From positions 59,577,010 to 59,641,009 of the forward strand of contig CM066983.1 of the NCBI GenBank assembly GCA_033977485.1: a DNA stretch of 64,000 bases, written 5' to 3'. The translations under genes were made by a program, and so were the position numbers. Below the pieces are notes generated by a model. That model was not told the origin of the DNA. It worked only from the letters and a program-made list of their open reading frames with translations, and ran no database searches. Origin of the DNA: Hydrangea macrophylla. Its lineage: Eukaryota; Streptophyta; Magnoliopsida; Cornales; Hydrangeaceae. Of the stretch, positions 24,614 through 35,230 are shown one piece after another (position 1 is the first letter of the stretch; the number at the start of each line of letters is the position of its first letter).

Positions 24614-24860
24614 ATTTGAAAAGGTGTGTAAAAAAAATTTGAAAATGCGGGCTTTAAAATTGGACTATGCCCAGAGAATAGAAAAGAGAAAAGGGGGTAT
24701 GAAAATGGGTCACCTGCAAAGAAAAAAAAATCTCGACAAGGGACACAATCAATATAGAATTCAACAGTTAAAATAAAATGGGGTTCACGGGGGAACACCC
24801 AGCAACTGTGAGAAGAGTCGGTCCCTTCCCATCCACTGTCCCGACAAGGGCACACACTTT

Positions 24861-24886
24861 GCGGCAAGTCACGGGGTACTTGCCGC
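24861..24886. repeat. Hairpin with perfect 9-bp stem
   Basis: Arms GCGGCAAGT and ACTTGCCGC enclose 8 nt. It lies about 150 bp upstream of the acceptor-like site and 250 bp before the env-position ORF. Confidence 0.8.
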
Positions 24887-26462
24887 ATGTTCACTAAATA
24901 AATGTAAATAGATATGTAGTATAGTGAAAAAAATGCCAAAACGGTGGTTTGAGATGCCTAAGAAGTGGTTTACAAATTTTTTTAATGGCAATGCCTGCTT
25001 TATGTTGAGAACTTTGAGGTCTTATTCAAGGAATTTTAACGTGAAGCTCAGATTTAAGCGTTTATTGATCGAATTTGCAAAATCTGAATTTGACCCGCAA
25101 AATATGAAATGGGACATTTGGCCTCAAAACATGTCCGGGCAAATGTATTTAATACAATAATTTTGAAAATGTGCATAGGTTCAAACACAATCGGGGAATG
25201 TACTTTCAAAAATCCTAACAACCTTTAGGCTAAACTCTATCGGGCTCACACTAAAGTAAGAGTGATGATATCATATATAATCAACTTGATCCTAATCACA
25301 TGGATGGAATTCAATCACTTTACATTACTCGATCAGGATCGACAATTAAGTTTAAGCCGAATTGAGAGTTAAGTAGTTAAATTAACTCTGTGGTTATACA
25401 AATGAATCGATGTTTATTTTCAACGACTAAGGTTAGGTTACTTGTTTGTAGAATTCAATGTGTATTGACAAAATCTATAGTTTGTAATGTGTACTTGTGT
25501 ATACTATGCTTATATGTGGGAAATTCATGTAAGTGTGTATAATAACCTCTCTATATATGGTGCATGTAAATTTGCATAACCGTCATGGATTTTAATTTGA
25601 ATCAATTTGAAACCTATTAGCCCAAAATTAATCCTATGGTGGGAACACAACTGTTCAGTAAGCAATGTGGGTACATTGGTTCATGTATGTAGTTTCAAAT
25701 CTATAAGGATATTGACACATGTATGAACCTAATTAGATAAGATTACCTCCACATATCAAGCCTTAATTAACCAAGATAGGACTTTACATATTACACAAGC
25801 AGATCAAGATCAAAGGCATGGTGTATAAGTGAAATTTTTATAGCCCTAATTGCGGTTGATTAACCCTAACTAGGGCTATGGTATGAGTATACATGTTTTT
25901 AACAGTTTGTAAGTAAAGATTGGGGTCTAGGGTTTGTGTAAATAGGGATTAGTGTTGAGAAATTCTTTGTGTGTATAGTAGTATTTAAATATATCAAAAT
26001 TGGTATATACATATACACATTTATGTGGATTCAAAGAGGCCCCCATCATAATTACAAACCCTAAATCCAAAATTATATGCCTATACATATGTGTATATAA
26101 ATAGATCTGATAATGTGTGTATACATTGATATATATACATATAGATACGCGTATGTATCTATCTATGTATGTATATATATGTATAAGGGTAAGTGGGTAC
26201 CTGAAATTGGGAACTCAAGGGCAAGAGGAGAATTTGCCCATGGGTTGTGCGTGTTTAGCGGCGGCGGCGGCGACGGATTGGTAGTGGCAGCGGTGCCATC
26301 GGTTGGTGTTGTGGTGGTGGTTATTATGGTGGTGTGGTGGTGGTGGGGGAAAGAGAGAGAGAGAGAGAGAGAGAGTCGTCGAGAGGGAGAGAAGAAGACG
26401 AAGAGAGGTGCGAGAGATCTGAAAAAAAATTTAGGGCACAACCCTATATTTAAAGGAAAGGG

Positions 26463-26642
26463 CTCCTCGCGCGCGGACCGCACGAGCGAGCTTTGCGCAC
26501 GTGGATCCCTTCGCGAGGAGAAGCTGAGGCTTTGTTTTGGGAACAAAAAAAATTTCTCTAAGTGACATATCCGCGCGAGCGGATCGCTCCAGCAACCTGT
26601 TCGCGCGAGCGACCATTCGCGCCAACAGGCCGCGGACGCAAG
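26463..26642 (-). repeat. CpG-dense word cluster inside the Athila internal region
   Basis: Words such as CGCGCGGACCGCACGAGCG and CCGCGCGAGCGGATCGC repeat those in the LTRs of the same element, but this cluster is about 0.2 kb beyond the pol stop. It may mark a second promoter or a buried LTR remnant. Confidence 0.7.
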
Positions 26643-26785
26643 AGTCTGTTTTCTCAATTTTCTCTTCTATTTTCTTGTATAAGTGTTTTCATGTTCAATT
26701 TTTCTCTGTTTGGGCAATTAAATCTCAGACATTGGCAGACAAACCTCCTAAAAACGAACAAAATTGAAGAAAATTCTAATAAAAG

Positions 26786-26803
26786 CTTGGGTTGCCTCCC
26801 AAG
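26786..26803. repeat. Conserved post-pol hairpin of Athila
   Basis: On the minus strand CTTGGGAGGCAACCCAAG forms a 6-bp stem and 6-nt loop, 43 bp after the INT stop. The GGGAGGCAACCC phrase is, from memory, common just after pol in Athila-type elements. Confidence 0.75.
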
Positions 26804-26845
26804 AAGCGCTAAGTTTTACGTCGCCAGCTCAACCGATGCTCGTGC

Positions 26846-28020
26846 TCAGTCAAAATAAATCGGGTCTACCAAATCTATTGATTCTATCTCTCTTTCCTCT
26901 ATTTCATCAGATCGGTACGGCTTAAGACGCTAACTGTTTACTTTAAAAGGAGTTCCATCGTTGGTATCTTGGATTTCAATTACTCCATGCGGGAATACTT
27001 GTGTTATTATAAACGGACCGTCCCAACGGGAACGTAACTTACCTGGAAACAACCTTAATTTTGAATTAAACAGCCATACGCATTGTCCGATCTCAAAATT
27101 CTTTCTTACGATCATCTTATCGTGAAATGCTTTCGGACGTTCTTTATAGATTTTTGAATTCTCATAGGCCTCTCGTCTTAGTTCCTCTAATTCTTGTAAT
27201 TGAAGTTTCTGATGACATCCTGCCACATTTAAATCTTGGTTAAGTGATTTTAAGGCCCAGTAGGATCTATGTTCAAGTTCTACCGCTAGGTGGCATGCTT
27301 TTCCAAAGACTAGGTGATAAGGAGACATTCCAATATGAGTTTTATAAGTTATCCGATATGCCCAAAGCGCATCGCTCAGTCGTTGTGACCAATCTTTGCG
27401 GTCTAGACGTACCATTTTTTCTAGTATACTTTTTACTTCCCGATTTGAAACTTTAACTTGGCCCTGGGTTTGCGGATGGTACGCAGTTCCAACCTTATGC
27501 GTGACAGAATATTTTTGGACGAGTGCCTCAAAGTGACGATTACAGAAATGTTTTCCCTCGTCACTTATAATCGCTCATGGAGTGCCGAACCGACAAAACA
27601 TGTTATCTTTTATAAATTGAACCACAACTTTATGATCGTTCATTTTGGTCGTAACTGCCTCCACCCACTTAGAGACATAGTCGACCGCAACTAAAATGTA
27701 TTCGAACCCAAAGGATGACAAAAATGGACCCATAAAGTTGATGCCCCACACGTCAAATATTTCTATAATAATGATTGGGGTAAGGGGCATCGCATCACGA
27801 CGTGACATATTACTTGTTTGTTGGCATCGTACGCAGTTCTGATAGAATTTGTGTGCATCTTTAAACAGGGTTGGCCAATATAATCCGCTTTGGAGGACTT
27901 TAGCGACCGTACGACGGCCTCCAAAGTGAACTCCGTATTCTAGAGAGTGACAGAAGTTTAAAATAGAATTGAACTCACTCTCTGGAACACAACATCGTAT
28001 AATTTGATCAGAGCAATGTT
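26846..28020 (-). pseudogene. Athila integrase
   Basis: The zinc-binding region runs from about 28000 (NFCHSLEYGVHFGG ... CVRCQQT near 27820). The core has Asp in LVAVDYVSKWVEA (27690) and Asp in IISDEGKHF, but the third catalytic residue is Lys: [11 protein letters not shown] (about 27446) in place of Glu. A stop lies at 27573. The C-terminal part is open from 27415 to 26930 and continues in frame to a stop at 26846-26848, with [29 protein letters not shown] as the GPF/GPY module. There is no chromodomain. Dead by catalytic loss and stop. Confidence 0.92.
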
Positions 28021-28199
28021 TAAATAACAGTGCGTTGTCCCAGTAATAGTGTTTAATTTGAGAAAAGAACCGATCTTTGTCTAAACGAGACCACGTATAC
28101 GGGATATATCCCGTAGCTATGAAATTAACGATATCACTAAACCACGGACGATTCGGGGTAGATAAGGTGAATAATTGTTCGTCCGGAAAAGAATCCTTG

Positions 28200-28640
28200 A
28201 GAGGGGTAAGATCGTCAGATTCTACAAGAATTCGTGACAGGTGGTCAACTGCAACATTTTCAGAACCCTTTTTATCACGTATTTCATAATTAAACTCCTA
28301 AAGGAGTAAAGTCCATCAGACTAATCTGGGTTTCGTTTCTTTCTTATTCAATAAATGACGTTGTGCGGCGTGATCTGTATATACAATAACATTTGACCCC
28401 TAGTAAATATGAACGGAATTTATCAAGGGCTAACACGACTGCTAATAATTCTTTCTCAGTCATTGTGTAATTTAACTGCACGTCAGTTAGTGTTTTACTC
28501 GCATAATAGACAATGTGCGGGATTTTATTAACTTTCTGTCCCAAAACGGCTCCAACGGCATAATCGAAAGCGTCGCACATTAATTTAAACGGTAGAGACC
28601 AATCAGGGGATTGGATTACTGGAGCCGTGGACAGTAAAAT
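28200..28640 (-). pseudogene. Athila RNase H domain
   Basis: Encodes SLPFKLMCDAFDYAVGAVLGQ, HIVYYASKTLTDVQLNYTMTEKELLAVV and then, after a frame break near 28344, VAVDHLSR (28240 area). This is the canonical gypsy RNase H between RT and INT. Confidence 0.9.
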
Positions 28641-29645
28641 TTGCTACGTTTTGAATGCTTTTAGACATTCATTATCGAAGATAAATGGAGCATCCTTGGC
28701 CAGTAAATTGCACAAGGGTCGTGAGATTTTACTAAAGTCTTTGATAAATTGTCTATAGAAGCTGGCATGACCTAGTAAGGAACGAATTTGACGAACTGAA
28801 GATGGTGGCGAAAGTTTGTCAATTAACTCAATTTTTGCTTTATTAACTTCTATACCTCGCTTGGATACAATGTGACCAAAGACTATTCCCTCTTGAACCA
28901 TGAAATGGCTCTTCTCCCAACTCAACACCAAATTTGCTTCCTCGCATCGGGCGAGGACTTTCATAAGGTTATGAAGGCATTCATCAAATGTAGGTCCGAA
29001 TACTGAGAAATCGTCCATAAATACCTCTAGGAATTTCTTAACCATGTCCGAGAAAATTGCCATCATACACCGTTGAAAGGTGGCTTGTGCATTACATAAA
29101 CCAAATGGCATACGACGGTAGGCAAAGGTTCCAAAGGGACATGTGAACGTCATCTTTTCTTGGTCATCGGGATAGATGGGCACTTAGTTATAACCTCAGT
29201 ATCCGTCTAAGAAACAATAGTAACTCTGACCGGACAGACGCTCTAGGATTTGATCAATGAATGGGAGAGGAAAATGGTCCTTACGAGTCATTGTATTGAG
29301 TTTTCTATAATCAATGCATACCCGCCACCCAGTGGTTTGACGGGTGGGAATAAGGACTCCTTTTTTGTTTGGTACGACCGTAATACCCGATTTCTTTGGG
29401 ACAACCTGAGTTGGGCTAACCCAATTACTATCAGAGATCGGATAGATAATACCTGCGTCGAAGAGTTTTATAACTTCTTTCATAACCACCTCTTTCATGT
29501 TGGGATTAAGTCGACGTTGCATCTCTCTAGACAGTTTAGCGTTTTCCTCTAAATTTATGCGATGCATACACACTGACGGATCAATTCCTTTTAAATCGGC
29601 AATAGTCCACCCAATTGCTTTTTTATGATTACCCGGGACATGTAT
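28641..29645 (-). pseudogene. Athila reverse transcriptase
   Basis: RT motifs in order: MKEVVMKEVIKLFDAGIIYP, GWRVCIDYRKLN, HFPLPFIDQILERLSGQ, then a stop at 29196 inside the usual FLDGYSGYNQ block, FTCPFGTFAYRRMPFGL, the catalytic EVFMDDFSVFG (29010 area), GHIVSKRGIEVNKAKIE and RSLLGHASFYRQFIKDF. The FMDD centre is normal for Athila. Two close stops (29196 and 29184) and one at 28641 break it. Confidence 0.93.
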
Positions 29646-29648
29646 CAG

Positions 29649-30704
29649 TTACAATTCTTGAAGTACAGTTAAGTTTGATGCTATTATAATTGGAAGTGTT
29701 GTGTTAGGTCCAAGGAATGCATATTTCAGAGAATCCGGCAACGGTTTCAATTCAAGTGTCGGAGGACACTCAATGGATGGTAACGTCGGTGCATGTGCAA
29801 GAGGCGGTAAAGCCTCTATTTTAGGTGTCCATGGAAGTACACTAGGTGTATGTACCGATTCTAATAAGGAATTCAAATCTTCTATATTAGTATCAATGTT
29901 GAAATCGTTAAAATTGAAATGAGAAAGACATGCTTCCAAAGCTTCCTTAGTCAACATAAAGGGCACTACCTCTTCAACTAATTCGTCAATTAAGTCTATG
30001 GCATAGCAGTCTGCCTCTTTATCATCTCGATATGGTTGATTGGATGCATTAAAGATGCTAAGACGCATGGTCATGTTACCAAAAGTTATATCCATTACTG
30101 CAGTCCTACAGTTAATAATCGAATTAACAGTAGCTAGGAAGAGACGTCCTAGAATGACTGGGACGTGTTTACTAGCATCTAAGACTGGTTCGGTGTCTAG
30201 CACGATGAAATCGACCAGATAGTAGCATCTATCAACTTTTTCCAACACATCTTCTACTATCCCTCGTGGGACTTTAATTGACCTATCGGCTAATTGTAAG
30301 GTGGCCACAATTGGTTTTAGTTCTCCTAAGCCCAAATGTTCGTATACCGAATAAGGTAGAAGATTCACACTCGCTCCTAAATCAAGAAGAGCCCGGTGAA
30401 TATATTTATCACCGATGTGACAAGCGATGGTTGGAGTACCCGAGTCTTTGTATTTTAGAGTGTTGTGGTTAAACATGAAACTAACCTTTTCCGTTAGAAA
30501 GGCTCTCTTGGATAAACGGTTTCTAGATTTTCTCTTTTGGGTACATAAGTCTTTTAAGAATTTAGCGTATGGCGGTATTTGCTTAATAGCGTTGAGTAAT
30601 GGAATATTAATCTTTACTTCTTTAAACGTCTCAAAAATATCCTCCGGGTGTGTTCCCTTCTTCGAGAAGTGAGATGGGACATCCACGCTTGGAGGGAACG
30701 GCAT
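29649..30704 (-). pseudogene. Athila protease region
   Basis: A 351-codon open stretch. Retropepsin signature ALLDLGASVNLLPYSVYEHL (about 30380), with DLGAS in place of DTGAS, as is usual for this lineage; VILGRLFLAT is the second block. The upstream part (DIFETFKEVKINIPLLNAIKQI) is the gag-PR linker typical of Athila. It ends in a stop at 29649 where the frame should continue into RT. It is the longest undamaged part of this polyprotein. Confidence 0.92.
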
Positions 30705-32479
30705 TCTAGGTACATAATTTGATGGATTTGTCGCTTTAGACGTATTAGGTACCGAAGGAACAAGGCCCTTCGTAACTTTACCGTTATCTCCATCTAGTTC
30801 CTTACTTATTCTCTTACCTTTATCTTTTCGAGGTTTAGGAGGAGGTATAATCTCCTTTGGGCGTTCAGTCGCTCTAGTCGATATCGCATTTACTAATTGG
30901 TCACTCGCTGAACTTACCTCATATTGTCCTTTAGGGTTTTGGACCGGTTGACTTGGTAACTTTCACTCATTAAGACGGTTTAAAGTATTAGCAAGTTATC
31001 CCATTTGGGATTCTAATTTAGCTATCGATTGCGTGTACGAGTGAACAAGTTGCGACTGTGATTGCGATTGGGCCTCTAGGTTTTTCAACGATGCCAACAC
31101 ACTTTCTTCAAAAGTTTTGTCCCTGGGAGGATTAGCACGGAAGGGAGGTTGTTGGTATTGATTTTGTTGAGGCCTGGATGCATTTGGGAAATTCGCCATC
31201 GCTGGTTTTGAATACAGACCTTTATTATTAGATTTCCATGAAAGGTTCGAGTGAGGTCCCCATGTCGAGTCCGGTTTATAACCCGCAGGATTATAATTGG
31301 GTCTTTGGAACTGTTGGACATCATTTATATGTTGTTCTACAAATTTCAAAAACTGTGACGCAGACGGACATGCTAACGTCGAATGAGACGAATCTGAGCA
31401 TAACTGGCATACTTCAATAGGAGGGGGGGCCTTGCATGTGGCCCATCATCATGAGTTGGTCCATTTTTCTATCTAGTTCTTGAATTTCATATAAATGGTT
31501 AGACTCAACTTTAGCCTCTCTCTCTTTAGTTGTGGCGGGAGGTGTCCCTCAGGTCGTACAGATACAGCCTGGTGCATCGAGTTTTTGCTTAATGTTTCGA
31601 ATATCTTCCCGGCCTCATCGGCACTCTTGTGGAGGAACGACCCCACACAATTAGCATCGACAGTGTTACGAACGGCATGAATTAGTCCCTCGTAGAAGAC
31701 TTGCACAAGTTGCCATTTGGGTATCTGATGATGAGGGCAAGAACGTAAGAGTTCTTTAAACTGTTCCCACGTATCATAAAGGGTTTCGCCATCTTGCATT
31801 GTGAAATTAGTTATAGATTTTCTAATCTGATTTGTTCTAGTGATGGGAAAAAATTTCTGTAGGAAAGCAGTCTGCAATTCATCCCATGTTCTTATTGAGT
31901 TTGGCTCCAAGGATTGGAGCCAATACTTTGCTTTGTCTTTTAGTGAAAACGGGAAAAGACGTATTTTTAACTCATCGTCTGTTAAGTTCTGAATTTTTAA
32001 CATAGCACAGATACCCTAGAATTTGCCTAGATGATTATAAGGGTATTCCTTAACACGGCCGTGAAATGACGAAAGGAGTGCAATAGTCGACGATTTGATT
32101 TCAAAGTGAGCTGCAGTCACTTCCGGTAATGCAATACATGACGGTGGTGTGTAGGCGGTAGGAGTAAAGTAATCCTTTAAAGGTGGTGGTGGGGGTACGT
32201 TAAGATTATCCCCATCATTCCGATTATTTCCATTATTCCTGTTATGTCCAAAATCAGCCATTGGAATAGGTTCGATTTTTATCGTTCTAGTTTTCATTAA
32301 ACGGTTAAGAGTATTTCGGATTTCTGACTCAAACAAAGATGACGGTTCCGGTGTGGACTGTCGTCTAGCATCAATCGAGCTCTAGAAGCTTGTGTTGACG
32401 ACCTAAGGACTCTGAGGGTGCGTTCAAGTTTGAGATTGAGCTGATTCAATTTGGGTTTACTTGAACGAGTACCAAACAT
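30705..32479 (-). pseudogene. gag: Athila gag
   Basis: A likely start at 32479 (MFGTRSSKPKLN) is followed by a frame change, then FESEIRNTLNRLM and an Asn-rich stretch. The capsid core LRLFPFSLKDKAKYWLQSL-type sequence (31473-32003) contains TWDELQTAFLQKFFP and RSCPHHQIPKWQLVQVFYEGL. A Cys/His segment (CQLCSDSSHSTLACP, near 31400) stands in the nucleocapsid position. A Gln/Asn-rich tail (30996-31349) follows. At least four stops interrupt the frame. The assignment rests on order and the conserved capsid motifs. Confidence 0.9.
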
Positions 32480-32953
32480 AAACTAAAGACTGACTCAATT
32501 CAAACAAAAATAAGCTACGCCTATAATCAAGCATGCAAGCACACAAGACTAATATGATGCATGAAATTATCCTGTAATGCAATGACTGCATCAAGCCCAG
32601 CGCCCCGGGTTTCCTAGCTAATGCAGTGCTCACTCCACACCTACCATAATGCAAGTATTGCGTCTCAGTGTCCTGACTTACAGTGGTTTGATGTGAAATT
32701 TAAACAATGGATTTACTTGGTAGTTTTTAATGGATTGTAATTATTTTTTATTTTTCAGGTCCGCGTAAGCTCCATTGACATGCACAGCTGCTCCACTCGA
32801 ACTTGCTAGAATTGATGATTTGAAATCTGCAAAAACAAGGATAGTTTTAGCGACTCGAAAATAAAACTAGCAACAAAGAAAATAAAATAGAAGCTAATAT
32901 TTACTAACTAAGTAAATTATGATTCTAAAAAATTAATGGCATAAAAATTTCAA

Positions 32954-32971
32954 TCCCTGGCAACTGCGCCA
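32954..32971 (-). other. Primer-binding site (tRNA-Asp), Athila
   Basis: The minus strand reads TGGCGCAGTTGCCAGGGA, 5 nt after the 5' LTR. It matches the 3' end of plant tRNA-Asp (CCCCGGCAACGGCGCCA) with two mismatches. Confidence 0.88.
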
Positions 32972-32976
32972 AAAAT

Positions 32977-34325
32977 TGATCTTGTCAAAATCAAGATATA
33001 AAAGTATGCTTTACTTTCTAAAGATTTGTAGTGTGGAAGTAAAGGTCGAACCCACAGAGAGTGTTAATTTTTAATCCTTTAATTTCTGAAATCGCATCTA
33101 TTTAGTTATCAGAAAAATGGAAGTTCGATTAATTGATGATTTGATTCTTACTACTAAGTAAATTATGAATTAAACTATGAAATTATGGAAATAAATTCAA
33201 GAATTTATTCTAAATAAATTAATGTAAAATTTAAGATTGTTTTAAATATGAGTGGATGAGATCTAGGATTACAAATCCACCACTAGCTATGCATCGGGGA
33301 TCTAGACTTTCTATTCTAAGTTCTATGTTTGAATAGTCACGGTCTATTGTAGCTACAAGCCCAATAGAATCAGCAAGAAGATATCGTTAGTTTAACCTAA
33401 GCATAATCCATCTATGGTTCACATGAATTATCTACCTACGACTAGGGTGTAGCATAACTCACCTTTCCTAAGCATAGATTATAAAAGATGTAAACATCAT
33501 AATCACATAAGCACTATTGTATGTAAATACTCCTATCAATCACAGAAATCAAGGACTATTGAGTTCAATAAGCATAAGGAAAAATCTAATACAAGAATAG
33601 ATCCAAAATACTCTTGATTATTACCATTAAAAACTGAATATAAATAAATAATCCACCAACATACAATCACTATTCAATACATAAAATCCTAAAATAAAAA
33701 AGCATAGAATTCCCCCTTTACATAGCTAGGGTTTCATTGAAACCCTAGATTAGGAGTTTAGTTGCACATGGTGGATAAAAGCACGAAGATTGAGTTGATG
33801 ATAGCCATTAGAGACCTTCAAGCTTGCTCTTCTCCTTCCTCTTGTCTTCAAAAGTCTTCAATGAATTAATGTGTGTCCCCTTTTTGATTTAGAATGAGAT
33901 ATATATAGTTATAGAGAGATTAGGAGGGTTTTTCTAAACCTAATCTCACTAAAACTGCTAAAAATTACATTATGGACGTAATTGGACAATTTCGTCCACA
34001 TAGGAGTCTTCAGTACTCCAAAATACGCATTTTATATTTTCTGTACGGATCGCGCGAGCGGGCCACTCGAGCGCGTAAAATGGGAGGTTGCGCGCGCGGG
34101 CCGCGCGAGCGATTTCTGGAATTTTGCTCGAGAGGGTCGCACGCGCGAACTGGCATTTTCTGCTTCTTTCTTCCTGCTTTTTCACCCCATTTAACCGAAA
34201 ATCATTGCTTTATCCTAAAACCTGACAGAAAGTGAAAAACAAAGTAAAATTATACAAAAATAGGATAAAAATGACTAACAAATGTGAATTAAGGTGTATA
34301 ATTAGGATTTGTTCTCTCTCGATCA
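32977..34325 (-). repeat. Athila 5' LTR
   Basis: 1,349 bp, about 98% like the 3' LTR by eye. A TATA-like stretch (CTATAACTATATATAT, minus strand) is at about 33898-33914, and the CpG-word cluster at 34046-34157 lies 130-250 bp upstream of it. Confidence 0.93.
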
Positions 34326-34330
34326 GTAGC

Positions 34331-35225
34331 GCTAAAATGTGTAACACCGAACTTGGACATTCCCTAGCACCCATGGTAGTGCTAAAGTGTGGCCTACGGA
34401 CACTCCCTGGTACCTGAGTCTGGATACTCCATGAGGTTTCTTCGGTATTTGCGAGGCGGATTAGGTACTAAAGTGTGAGGCATTGGACACTCCCTGGTAC
34501 CCCGTACTAAAGTGTGAGGCAAACTGGACACTCCCTAGTACCCCTGTTCTAAAGTGTGGTCATCTTAGTGTTTCAAAGATACTGGGGTAAGAGAGTTGGG
34601 TGTTGTATTGTCGAGAGAAAAGAGTTGGTAAGATGAGAATGGTTGCATTTTTCCCATGCACGGTCACATGCTTTATGAATTAAAGTTTATTATTGTTACC
34701 CTCACTGCTTTTATTATGTGAATCCATTTCTATATTGGTAACCTGTTGATTTATGAAACTATAGAATGAAAAATAGTAAATGAGTATGTGTTACATTCGA
34801 ACATATGTTTTTAATACTCACCAGCTTCTTGAAGCTGATGACGTTGATGCATCCTGAACATTCGTGTCTAGGCTTTTCAGGTTATGATTGGACTGCAATA
34901 TGACTATGCTAACTGAGAATGACCACCCGAAGAGGAAAGAGGAAGTTATGATTATATGTTTTAAGTTATGAACTGTTATTGTAATAAGGATGACTATAAT
35001 AGATAGATATTATTTTGTTTCCAGGCGGAGTGTGCCTTAGTTAATCCCGTGCTGTAATATTTACTAAGTTAGAAAAGTTTTATCAGTCTTGATTGCTCTA
35101 CTCTGATTTATGGTTTTATGTTGTTCGGCGTTTGGGACGGAATCAATCCTTCAAACTGTCGCGACCTATAGGTCCATAAAGGAAATTAAATGCTTTCTGT
35201 ATTTATGCTACGTCGGGGCATGATA
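34331..35225 (+). repeat. Tekay 3' LTR, second part
   Basis: Resumes the Tekay LTR after the Athila insertion and ends ATGATA (mutated GTGACA) at 35225, followed by target duplication AATAC. With the first part it makes a 2,890-bp LTR. Confidence 0.92.
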
Positions 35226-35230
35226 AATAC

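Larger units (their letters stand above)
24614..26785 (-). other. Athila region between pol and the env-position ORF
   Basis: Non-coding on present evidence. A splice-acceptor-like site (poly-T then CTTTGCAG on the minus strand, AG at 24715-24714) lies 100 bp before the ORF start at 24613, compatible with a spliced subgenomic message. A 9-bp-stem hairpin is at 24861-24886, a further inverted repeat ATAGCCCTA/TAGGGCTAT at 25840-25879, a (GA)n run near 26353-26374 and a CpG-rich cluster at 26463-26642. The 164-codon minus frame at 26163-26657 is low complexity. Confidence 0.5.
16685..34325 (-). mobile_element. Athila-type Ty3/gypsy retrotransposon, inserted in the Tekay 3' LTR
   Basis: The LTRs are 16685-18028 and 32977-34325. 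The exact target duplication GTAGC is at 16680-16684 and 34326-34330. The primer-binding site matches tRNA-Asp, as usual for Athila. gag-PR-RT-RH-INT run on the minus strand (32.5-26.8 kb), followed by a long downstream region with two further ORFs. There is no chromodomain. By eye the LTRs differ at about 2%, younger than the Tekay host. The polyprotein contains many stops, so the copy is dead. Confidence 0.94.
6622..35225 (+). mobile_element. Tekay/Del-type Ty3/gypsy chromovirus with nested Athila in its 3' LTR
   Basis: The LTRs start TATAACAACC (6622, first G mutated) and TGTAACAACC (14690). The target duplication AATAC is exact at 6617-6621 and 35226-35230. Next to the 5' LTR is the initiator-Met primer-binding site, and a polypurine tract precedes the 3' LTR. 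Gene order is gag-PR-RT-RH-INT-chromodomain, which defines chromoviruses; the gag and INT/chromodomain sequences are of the Tekay/Del kind. The first ~200 bp of the LTRs differ at roughly 7-8% of sites by eye, so this is older than the elements nested in it. All ORFs are broken. Confidence 0.93.

Noticed and set aside
26113..26657. 150- and 164-codon frames in the Athila internal region
   Set aside because: Composed of GA, GGT and TA microsatellites and CpG words; neither frame has a recognisable domain.
29250..30672. + strand ORFs across the Athila protease and RT
   Set aside because: Antisense shadows of conserved minus-strand coding sequence.
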